Part shown: piece after piece, positions 57,548 through 64,000 of the stretch
How positions within the stretch are numbered: position 1 is the stretch's first letter
Layout of the letters: each line of letters opens with the position of its first letter
Source of the DNA: Paraflavitalea pollutisoli
GTDB lineage: Bacteria; Bacteroidota; Bacteroidia; Chitinophagales; Chitinophagaceae
Direction: 5' to 3'
Length of the DNA stretch: 64,000 nucleotides
NCBI RefSeq assembly: GCF_029360705.1
Contig: NZ_JARKMX010000014.1
Location: 1-64,000 of the forward strand
Translations under genes and position numbers: made by a program
The notes under the pieces: model-generated
The model's database searches: none
What the model was told of the DNA's origin: nothing
What the model saw: only the letters and a program-made list of their open reading frames with translations

Positions 57548-60500
57548 TTAGAAAGTAGTCGCGATACTGAATGAAATAACACGGGCAAACGGATATTCGA
57601 TTCCCCGCTCCCTTCTTACCGTCGATATGCGGAACACATCGTTGAGGTAGGCATTGAGCGAAAGCGATTTCATACCCACCCTTTTTATAAATCCACGGTT
57701 ACTGAAATCATATCCCACGCGTACAGACTCCGCACTCAGCGTATTCTCTTCCTGGATGAAGCGGGAAGACATCTTCGTATCGGCCGTGATGGAAATAGCC
57801 CGGAACTGCGTCACATCACCTGCCTTTTTCCACCGGTCGTACAGTGCCCGCTTATCCTGGTTATTCATTACGTTGTTGTTGTCGATATTCTCTACTTTGG
57901 TAAACAAGGCGTCGTTCATGATATCGCCACCGTATTGATACCTGATCACGATACCCAGCGAAAATCCTTTCCACGCGAAGGCCGACGACATGACGCCTTC
58001 CACCACCGGACGCCGGTTACCCACTACCACCACATCTGCGGCGTCGTAGTCGTAGGTCATCGTACCATCGAGCTTGCGGAAGATCTCACGACCACTGGCC
58101 GGATCGATGCCGTAGGAATACACGGCCCACAGATCGTCGGCACTGTAACCGTCTTTGTACCTGTCCAATTGCTTGCTTTCTTCCTGCGTTTTGTTGAGTC
58201 CTTCCAGTTGCTTGCCCAGTCCACCGAAGACGGCTTTCTGCATGATACCTGTCAATCCGATGGACCAGTTGACGCCATGACGGTTCTGCCGGATCGGTGT
58301 ATACCGGATATTCGCTTCGAGCCCCCGGTTGATCTGGTGCCCCACATTGCGGGGAAAACCATAAATGCCGGTGGAAGAAGGCAGATCAAGCTGCACGATC
58401 AGCGGATCTGTATTTTTCTCGAAAGCATTGATAAAACCTGTTAGTTTGCCTGCCAGCAAGGTGAAGTCGAGACCTATATTTGTTTGCAGGGTCTTTTGCC
58501 ATTCGAGGTCTGGATTACCCAGCGTGGCCAGTGTAGTACCCTGACCAAACAGGTTGATCATTCGCTCGTAGGAGTATACCGACACGGACGTTATCTGGCC
58601 GAAGTTTTGGTTGCCCGTAGCACCCGTATTGGCTTTCAGGCGCAGCACTTCGATCCAGGGTTTGTCGGCAAAGAACTTTTCGCGGTGCAGGTTCCAGGCA
58701 CCACCCACCGACCAGAACGGGGAATACATCTTACCCGATCCAAAAGCAGTGGAACCATCCATCCGATAGGAGAAGTCGACCACAAAACGTTTGTCGTAGG
58801 TATAGCTGGCGGAGGCCAGGAAGTTGTTTCTCCTGAACTGGTTGTAAAAAGTATTTGGACGTCCATTAGGTGCATACCCATAGGCAAATGCGGGATTGCC
58901 GTTGGAGCCTGACGGGAAACCGACGGACTCGGAGAAGTATACTTCATCTTTATTCTCCTGCGCTTCCATGCGCACCGTTCCATTTAATTGGTGACGGTCC
59001 CCAAACAGGTGGTTGTAGGTGAGCATGGCATTGGCCTGGTAAATAAAACTATTGAGGCGCTGGTTGGTGTGTCTTCCTTTTTCAAAGATGCCCTTGTCGT
59101 CGAAGTCGGTATGCTCAGGGGCTTTGTAGGTTACCGCATCTTCTGTACTCTTCGACAATTGTATACCGGCCAGCAGGTTGAGGTCGTTGTTGAACTGGTA
59201 ACCAAACTGCAGGTTGTTCTGCACCAGCATGCCTTTCGTATTGTTGTAATTGTTGAGCGTCGCATTCCACAGCGGATTGACGATCCTTTCGGATCGGATG
59301 TTTCGATTATACGACACTTCCAGGTACTTATCGACTCCGCCGCCTGCATTGTATTTCTCATAGTAAGGATTCGCCTCGGCAAAGATGTTGAATGAACCAT
59401 ATGGCGACTCCACAGCCGTATATCCATTCACCATGGTGCGATTGGTGATGCTGACCTTGTTCTTCTTATAAAAGAGATCGACATTACCTTGCCAGGTCTT
59501 TCTGCCGGATCCCTTGAGCACCCCATCGGTTTGCTTGAATTGCAGACCGGCAATATAACTGATCACGTTATCGCTGCCTTCTGCGCGAATGGAGTGCCCG
59601 TGCGAAAAACCTGGTTGCACAGGTTCATTGAGCCAATAGGTGTTAACGCCACGGCGTACGCGGGTAAGCCGGGAAGAATAGAGGCTATCCAGGTAAAGCT
59701 GTTGTTCGATCAACGAAGGATGATATACGGTATACCTGCCGGACAGTCTTTCGAACTCGAGTTTCTCCTCGCCATTCATGAGGTTGTAGCCCGACAGATC
59801 AGGTAATTCCAGTTTGAAGTCACCGGTATAACTTACCTGCATCCTGCCGGCTTTGGGGCGGCGGGTTTCCACCACCACTACCCCATTGGCCGCGCGGGCA
59901 CCATAGATGGCCGTGGAGGCTGCATCCTTCAACAGCGTAACGGATTCGATCCGGTTGATGTCGAGGTCTACGATGGTGCGTAGTTTGGCTTCAAAACCAT
60001 CGAGGATGAAGAGGGGTTGGTTGGGATCGGCGGCAAACTGGCTGCGCAATGTATTGTTCGTAATACTGGTTTTACCGCGGATCTCCACATCGGGCAATTG
60101 ATTGGGATTGGAACCAAGGGTATTGTTTTCAGTGAGAATAAAGGAAGGATCGAGAGAACGCAGACTCTGTATAACGTTCTGGTTGCCGATCGCCTTGATC
60201 TGAGCATTGTTGAAGGAAGCGGTGGCGCCGGTAAAGCTTTCTTTGCGGCGGGTGGTGATGCCAGTCACAACCATGTCCTGGAGGTTGGTATCGGAAGGCG
60301 AGAGTACGATAGCTGGTACTTCACCGTCTTTTACTTTAACGGAGCGGGCGGTAAAGCCAACATAGCTGATGACCAGCGTGAGGTTGTCGCTGCCGCCGTC
60401 GATCTCGAACGAACCGTCGGCTTTGGTGACGACACCAATCTTGGTACCGCGCACCACGACGCTGGCGCCCACGATGGGTTTGCCTTTGTCGTCAACGACC

Positions 60501-60931
60501 TTTCCTTTGAGGACAGGTGGCGCTGTGGCCGGGGCCGCTGTTTCCGGATCAGCTTCTTCCTTGCGGCGCAGTACAACGGTGTTGCGCACCGTTTCCCAGG
60601 TAAAAGGCTGTCCTTTGAAGCAGAGGTCCAGTACGGTACGCAGGCTCGCATTGTTCACATCGATCGTGACCGGATGTGCTTCCTGCAGCCAGTCGTTGCG
60701 GTACACGAAGGTGTAGCCCGTCTGCTCACGGATCTTTCTAAAGACCGTTTGGATCGGCACATTTTTTTCGGACAAGGTAACCTGCGACATCGTCCCGGCG
60801 CTGACGTGCAAACAAATGCCGAGTAACAAAAAAGTAGTCATTCTCATAGCCAACCCAAGTTTGGAGCGGCGGCTCAAAACCTGCCTGTAAACCGCTACAG
60901 GCATGGCTTTGCCATACGCAATTAAATGCAT
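57548..60931 (-). CDS. susC: SusC/RagA TonB-linked outer-membrane transporter with STN domain
   Basis: 1127-aa transporter. An N-terminal signal (about 25-46) is followed by an STN signalling domain (about 52-122), a carboxypeptidase-D-like regulatory domain (about 141-212, KGKVVDDKGKPIVGASVVV), a TonB box near 218-225 (QDMVVTGI), a plug domain and a C-terminal beta barrel. STN transmits ligand occupancy to the FecR protein encoded upstream, so this SusC is regulated by the sigma/FecR pair. There is no frame break. The ATG at 60931 gives a long positively charged leader typical of Chitinophagaceae SusC proteins. The gene follows fecR after 116 nt. Confidence 0.95.
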   Translation of the reverse strand: MHLIAYGKAMPVAVYRQVLSRRSKLGLAMRMTTFLLLGICLHVSAGTMSQVTLSEKNVPIQTVFRKIREQTGYTFVYRNDWLQEAHPVTIDVNNASLRTVLDLCFKGQPFTWETVRNTVVLRRKEEADPETAAPATAPPVLKGKVVDDKGKPIVGASVVVRGTKIGVVTKADGSFEIDGGSDNLTLVISYVGFTARSVKVKDGEVPAIVLSPSDTNLQDMVVTGITTRRKESFTGATASFNNAQIKAIGNQNVIQSLRSLDPSFILTENNTLGSNPNQLPDVEIRGKTSITNNTLRSQFAADPNQPLFILDGFEAKLRTIVDLDINRIESVTLLKDAASTAIYGARAANGVVVVETRRPKAGRMQVSYTGDFKLELPDLSGYNLMNGEEKLEFERLSGRYTVYHPSLIEQQLYLDSLYSSRLTRVRRGVNTYWLNEPVQPGFSHGHSIRAEGSDNVISYIAGLQFKQTDGVLKGSGRKTWQGNVDLFYKKNKVSITNRTMVNGYTAVESPYGSFNIFAEANPYYEKYNAGGGVDKYLEVSYNRNIRSERIVNPLWNATLNNYNNTKGMLVQNNLQFGYQFNNDLNLLAGIQLSKSTEDAVTYKAPEHTDFDDKGIFEKGRHTNQRLNSFIYQANAMLTYNHLFGDRHQLNGTVRMEAQENKDEVYFSESVGFPSGSNGNPAFAYGYAPNGRPNTFYNQFRRNNFLASASYTYDKRFVVDFSYRMDGSTAFGSGKMYSPFWSVGGAWNLHREKFFADKPWIEVLRLKANTGATGNQNFGQITSVSVYSYERMINLFGQGTTLATLGNPDLEWQKTLQTNIGLDFTLLAGKLTGFINAFEKNTDPLIVQLDLPSSTGIYGFPRNVGHQINRGLEANIRYTPIRQNRHGVNWSIGLTGIMQKAVFGGLGKQLEGLNKTQEESKQLDRYKDGYSADDLWAVYSYGIDPASGREIFRKLDGTMTYDYDAADVVVVGNRRPVVEGVMSSAFAWKGFSLGIVIRYQYGGDIMNDALFTKVENIDNNNVMNNQDKRALYDRWKKAGDVTQFRAISITADTKMSSRFIQEENTLSAESVRVGYDFSNRGFIKRVGMKSLSLNAYLNDVFRISTVRRERGIEYPFARVISFSIATTF

Positions 60932-60993
60932 AGTTTTGGTTAGGTTTTGGTGATCAATAACAGTGTGTCAAAAATTGTTAGTATTCGCCAGCC

Positions 60994-61026
60994 AGCCGGT
61001 CATGTTGCCGCATGCCCGGCTTTTTT
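60994..61026 (+). terminator. Terminator-like hairpin between fecR and susC, pointing against both
   Basis: AGCCGG (60994-60999) pairs with CCGGCT (61016-61021), with an inner CATG/CATG pair, and is followed on the plus strand by six T. Both flanking genes run on the minus strand, where the hairpin is preceded by As and followed by no T run. Confidence 0.5.
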
Positions 61027-61047
61027 ATGCGATTACCTTTCTTTCTC

Positions 61048-62232
61048 TTATTTAGCCGATAGCAATAATTTTTTGTTTTCGATCCTATACCTGACGCCAC
61101 TCAACTCGAGAATGCGCAATACCTCCGATAACAAGAGGCTCCGGGGAAACTCGCCACTCAACGTCCCCCCTGGTATACCGTTTTCATAGACGACATCCAC
61201 ATCGTACCAACGCTCCAGCTCGGCCATCACCAGCGGCATTTTGGTATCACTGAAATAGAACTGCCCTTCTTTCCAGGCCATGATCGCGGAAAGATCGACC
61301 CCGGTTCGTTTTTTCAGCTGACTGTTCCCTACCACCATTTGCTCACCGGGTTGCAGTATCCCCTGGTTGCCGCCAGCAGATAACTTCACCGAACCTTCCA
61401 GCAAGGTGGTCGCAGTACCTTGTGAGATATCGTAGGTATTGATGTTGAAATGTGTACCCAATACTTGTATGGTTCCCTCTGTAGGAGCACCGGCTTTTGC
61501 AGCAAAATCTACCACAAAGGGTCTTGCCGCATCCTTCGCCACTTCAAAATAGACTTCACCACTCACTACCACCTTGCGGTTGTTTTCGACAAATCTGGTG
61601 GGATAAGTGATGCTGGAAGCCGCGTTAAGCCACACTTTCGTACCATCGGGCAATACCACCTGGAACTGCCTGCCACGGGGAGTAGACATCGTATTGTAGG
61701 CAACCGGACCATCCGTCACGGCAGGCACTTCATACACCAGCATGCCTTCCCTGATCACTGCCCGCATGCCCTGCTCTTCCAGTAACCCGGTATGGAGACT
61801 ATCCAGCACGATCTTTTGTCCGTTGGCCAGCGTCAGCACGGCCCCATCCTGACCAGGCAGGGCATCGTGGTGGAGAACGGCCGCTGCGGGAACCGGCACC
61901 AATGGCTTGGGTGTACGCAGGAAGAATAGACCCGCGGTGACGGCAGCCAGCAAAACAGCAGCTGCTGCCCACCAACCATACCGGCGGCGCATCGGCACTA
62001 CCCGGGCAGCTGGAATATCGGCCGCCAGTACGGATTGCAGCAATGGGTCATACCGTTCGCTGTTGTAGTCAACATCTGGTGTTTGTCGTGCCAGTAACGC
62101 AGCCAGTGCCTCGGTAACGGCTTCCTTGTTATGCGGTTCCCGCACAAACTGATGCAATTGCTCCAACTCTTCGGCATCGATGGCCCCCTGCAATTGTTTG
62201 TTCAATAAGGTTTGTAATATTTCCGGTTGCAT
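61048..62232 (-). CDS. fecR: FecR-family anti-sigma factor
   Basis: 394-aa inner-membrane regulator. The cytoplasmic N-terminal part (1-84) holds the sigma-binding region, one membrane helix lies at about 86-105 (GWWAAAAVLLAAVTAGLFFL), and a periplasmic FecR domain follows (MSTPRGRQFQVVLPDGTKVWLNAASSI, VSGEVYFEVAKDAARPF). The C-terminal DUF4974-like part (SDTKMPLVMAELERWYDVDV) contacts the STN domain of SusC. It lies 91 nt after the sigma gene and upstream of susC. It keeps the sigma factor inactive until SusC is ligand-loaded. Confidence 0.93.
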   Translation of the reverse strand: MQPEILQTLLNKQLQGAIDAEELEQLHQFVREPHNKEAVTEALAALLARQTPDVDYNSERYDPLLQSVLAADIPAARVVPMRRRYGWWAAAAVLLAAVTAGLFFLRTPKPLVPVPAAAVLHHDALPGQDGAVLTLANGQKIVLDSLHTGLLEEQGMRAVIREGMLVYEVPAVTDGPVAYNTMSTPRGRQFQVVLPDGTKVWLNAASSITYPTRFVENNRKVVVSGEVYFEVAKDAARPFVVDFAAKAGAPTEGTIQVLGTHFNINTYDISQGTATTLLEGSVKLSAGGNQGILQPGEQMVVGNSQLKKRTGVDLSAIMAWKEGQFYFSDTKMPLVMAELERWYDVDVVYENGIPGGTLSGEFPRSLLLSEVLRILELSGVRYRIENKKLLLSAK

Positions 62233-62323
62233 CGGTAAAATTGATCAGGTTGTGTCAATAAGACCGGTAGGCCGATCTTTTATACCAATACACCGAAAAA
62301 TATTTTTTTGGGGAGCAACTGGC

Positions 62324-62941
62324 TCAGCGCCTGAGCAGGAGAATGACGAGGATGGTGACAGTATAGCCCTGGCGGTTCAGCTGACTACGGAGAAACTCGA
62401 GGGAGGCCGACAAGGTATTGCGGACGGTCTGTACCGACAACCCCAGTTGTACAGCGATCTGGTCGGCGGTCAGGCCCTGTTCGCGGTTCATGAGGTAGAT
62501 CTTTCTGCGCTGGGGTGATAGTTGAAGGACGGCCTGTTGTAAAGCGGCTTTGAGAAAATTGAGCTGGATGAGGTCGGCTGTTTCGGAATTGGCTTCCTCT
62601 GCCTGCCGCCCGACGGCCTGCAGGGCTTTGCGCTCGGTCACCGAACGCTGGAAAAGGGAGTAGCAAAGATTGGCGGTGATCTTGAAAAGCCAGGCCCGCG
62701 GATTGGTCAGCCCGGGGATCTTATCGCGGTTGAGCCAAAAACGCAAAAAGCTTTCCTGGATGACTTCTTCTACCTGCGCGTCGGAATGGGTAATGCTGAA
62801 GATGAAGGGACGTAATTGAGGCACCATCTGGCGATAGAAACTGGCAAACGCCTGTTCGTCACCAGCGGCAATGCCGGTAAACAAGGAGTAATCAGTCAGC
62901 AGTTCGCTGGTTTCCGATGGAGTAAATGTTGCCTCGTCCAT
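62324..62941 (-). CDS. ECF sigma-70 factor with hydrophobic C-terminal tail
   Basis: 205-aa ECF sigma factor. Region 2 contains FASFYRQMVPQLRPFIFSI and VEEVIQESFLRFWLNRDKIPGL, and region 4 contains LSPQRRKIYLMNREQGLTADQIAVQLGLSVQTVRNTLSASLEFLR. It would direct RNA polymerase to the susC promoter and to its own gene, under FecR control. The end reads QGYTVTILVILLLRR, a short hydrophobic segment capped by Arg, which soluble sigma factors usually lack. The ATG at 62941 gives the standard length. It is the first gene of the locus. Confidence 0.93.
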   Translation of the reverse strand: MDEATFTPSETSELLTDYSLFTGIAAGDEQAFASFYRQMVPQLRPFIFSITHSDAQVEEVIQESFLRFWLNRDKIPGLTNPRAWLFKITANLCYSLFQRSVTERKALQAVGRQAEEANSETADLIQLNFLKAALQQAVLQLSPQRRKIYLMNREQGLTADQIAVQLGLSVQTVRNTLSASLEFLRSQLNRQGYTVTILVILLLRR

Positions 62942-63111
62942 AGCCTCGGGCTAAAATTAGTTAAAAATTGCACCTGTAAAAGGCAGGACCCCGATTGAAT
63001 CGGTTAAACAAACGTTTGCATACGATGTTTTTGTTTGTTTTTCATGGCCAGGATCAACAACTTCAAAGCGCGGCGACCAGGCCACCGCGCTCTGAAGCGT
63101 ATAACGCCATG

Positions 63112-63498
63112 TTACTTATGCAAGGCTTCTCCGTCGCAGGGACTTTGTCCGGTGGTGGCTGCCCCATCAGTATGAGAATACACGCCCGACAGGTAAGATG
63201 GATACACATAGAAAGAATGGATATGGTATCCCCAACCATGTTTCGTCACATACCCCGTGTACGATTCAGTAGGGATCTGCAGGCACGAGCTGGCATAAAA
63301 AAGCCGGACGTCGGTGACTGTACTGGTCGTCGATTCGATGGTGAGACTAAGCAAGGCCGGGGTACTATCTGACAGGGTCGTAGACCGGTACACCGTTACA
63401 GGTGCCAGCGGGGCGGATGTATTGCCCACGGCTTGAAAGCTAACAAACGATACTGCCATGACCAGGAGTGCGACCATGGAAAACAGGAATTTTCTCAT
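63112..63498 (-). CDS. Small secreted protein, unknown family
   Basis: 128-aa protein with a signal peptide (MRKFLFSMVALLVMAVSFVS) ending near residue 26. The mature part is Ser/Thr-rich (TVYRSTTLSDSTPALLSLTI), with an aromatic centre (VTKHGWGYHIHSFYVYPSYL) and two Cys (SSCLQ, SPCDGE) that may form a disulfide. No family recognised. It stands alone between the sigma gene and the next plus-strand gene. The C-terminus ends CDGEALHK. Confidence 0.6.
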   Translation of the reverse strand: MRKFLFSMVALLVMAVSFVSFQAVGNTSAPLAPVTVYRSTTLSDSTPALLSLTIESTTSTVTDVRLFYASSCLQIPTESYTGYVTKHGWGYHIHSFYVYPSYLSGVYSHTDGAATTGQSPCDGEALHK

Positions 63499-63630
63499 GC
63501 AAAAATTTTAACGGTTATGAATAGTTTAAATATACCAATAAGCTACCGGATTGTAACAACCGATTACTTCTTTTTTTTCGTACATTTTCGGTTTGAAACA
63601 AGCTGTATTACCGTCACAAAAAGAATCCGT

Positions 63631-64000
63631 ATGAGATCGCTCCTCTACGTGCTTGCTTTACTATGTTGTGGCTCGTTGTCGGCCCAGGTGTCCGTTCAAT
63701 TTCTGCCAGCGAAACCAATACCCGGCCAGCCGATCACCGTTGTCGTCAACGGCGACTCGATCGGTTTGCCCCCACAAGACAGCCAGGTCGCTGTTGTTTA
63801 TCTGTTGGAAATGGATCAGGTACCGGTTGCACAAGAAATAAAACTGGTACGTAATGGCATCTATCACACGGGCAACTTTACCACACAGCCAGGTACGCTG
63901 GCAGTAGCGATCGGTTTTCCGACAAGGCTTTACATAAAAGACGCAGATCCCCACACCTACCTGTATGGAAATGACAGCCGGCCTTTGCCAGGCGCGCGAC
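63631..64000 (+). CDS. Exported protein, N-terminal fragment (continues off the right edge)
   Basis: Starts MRSLLYVLALLCCGSLSAQV, a signal peptide ending at AQ, then VSVQFLPAKPIPGQPITVVV, VAVVYLLEMDQVPVAQEIKL and a beta-rich stretch. The pattern of a beta-sandwich domain right after the signal is reminiscent of the N-terminal domain of Bacteroidota TlpA-like or peptidase proteins, but only about 123 residues are visible. The frame is open at the window end. No promoter could be placed with confidence: only a weak TACATTTT occurs upstream. Confidence 0.6.
   Translation, partial: MRSLLYVLALLCCGSLSAQVSVQFLPAKPIPGQPITVVVNGDSIGLPPQDSQVAVVYLLEMDQVPVAQEIKLVRNGIYHTGNFTTQPGTLAVAIGFPTRLYIKDADPHTYLYGNDSRPLPGAR

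Overview
The window looks like a chromosomal segment of a Bacteroidota bacterium, most likely family Chitinophagaceae. The evidence is a complete ECF sigma / FecR / SusC / SusD / DUF4843 / PKD-like / TlpA locus, LytS/LytTR two-component genes, Tat-exported Gfo/Idh/MocA paralogues, a topoisomerase I with a Lys/Ala-rich tail, a CsaA-type protein, DUF4407 and DUF6934 proteins, and many upstream regions with the Bacteroidota promoter pattern (TTG or TTTG, 17-20 nt, then TAnnTTTG). No rRNA, tRNA or CRISPR array was seen. The taxonomic placement is inferred from gene content.

Layout. 1-880 is accessory DNA: the 5' part of a minus-strand group II intron with the first codons of its reverse transcriptase, sitting just 3' of a hairpin terminator, and a possible IS end. 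880-2700 holds a secreted SGNH hydrolase and an AT-rich DUF6934 gene overlapping an unrecorded 57-codon gene. 2.7-10.2 kb carries an HxlR regulator, a DmpA-like peptidase, several small membrane proteins, DUF4407, a berberine-bridge-type FAD oxidase and a secreted NTR/TIMP-like protein. 10.2-13.9 kb is a 5-oxoproline operon (pxpB-pxpC-pxpA plus an NRAMP-fold transporter). 14.2-19.3 kb holds topA, a YcxB-like protein, a SirB1-like protein and Dps. 19.4-24.2 kb contains a trans-aconitate methyltransferase-like gene, a LytS/LytTR pair whose regulator carries a premature stop, a divergent truncated outer-membrane-barrel gene and a serine hydrolase. 24.5-27.6 kb is a pair of Tat-exported oxidoreductase paralogues.

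27.7-39.8 kb is mostly plus-strand and rich in single-function genes: CsaA, Ogt, SDR and AraC regulator, SGNH hydrolase, cupin, a second AraC regulator, then a tight macro-domain / YhdH-type quinone reductase / ferredoxin-reductase operon, NDH-2, a methyltransferase, and a third AraC regulator divergent from a small membrane protein. 40.0-43.7 kb is ethanolamine catabolism (permease, eutB, eutC) without microcompartment or reactivase genes. 44.3-45.1 kb is a zeta-toxin-like kinase overlapping a 63-aa partner. A near-empty 850 bp follows the CAP lipoprotein. 46.5-52.3 kb has GNAT, SRPBCC, fructose-1,6-bisphosphatase, aspartate kinase and a membrane-anchored MutS-like ATPase.

52.3-62.9 kb is a seven-gene minus-strand uptake locus. 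The sigma factor and FecR receive a signal through the STN domain of the SusC transporter. SusD, DUF4843 and PKD-like lipoproteins form the surface complex, and a TlpA-like thioredoxin closes the operon. No glycoside hydrolase is present, so the cargo need not be a glycan. The window ends with a small secreted protein and the start of another exported protein.

Candidates worth most attention are the two compact gene pairs with toxin-antitoxin-like architecture (1626-2365 and 44327-45092), the stop-interrupted LytTR regulator beside a truncated membrane-barrel gene, the NRAMP-fold protein of the oxoprolinase operon that lacks the canonical metal motif, and a shared sequence motif near two AraC genes.
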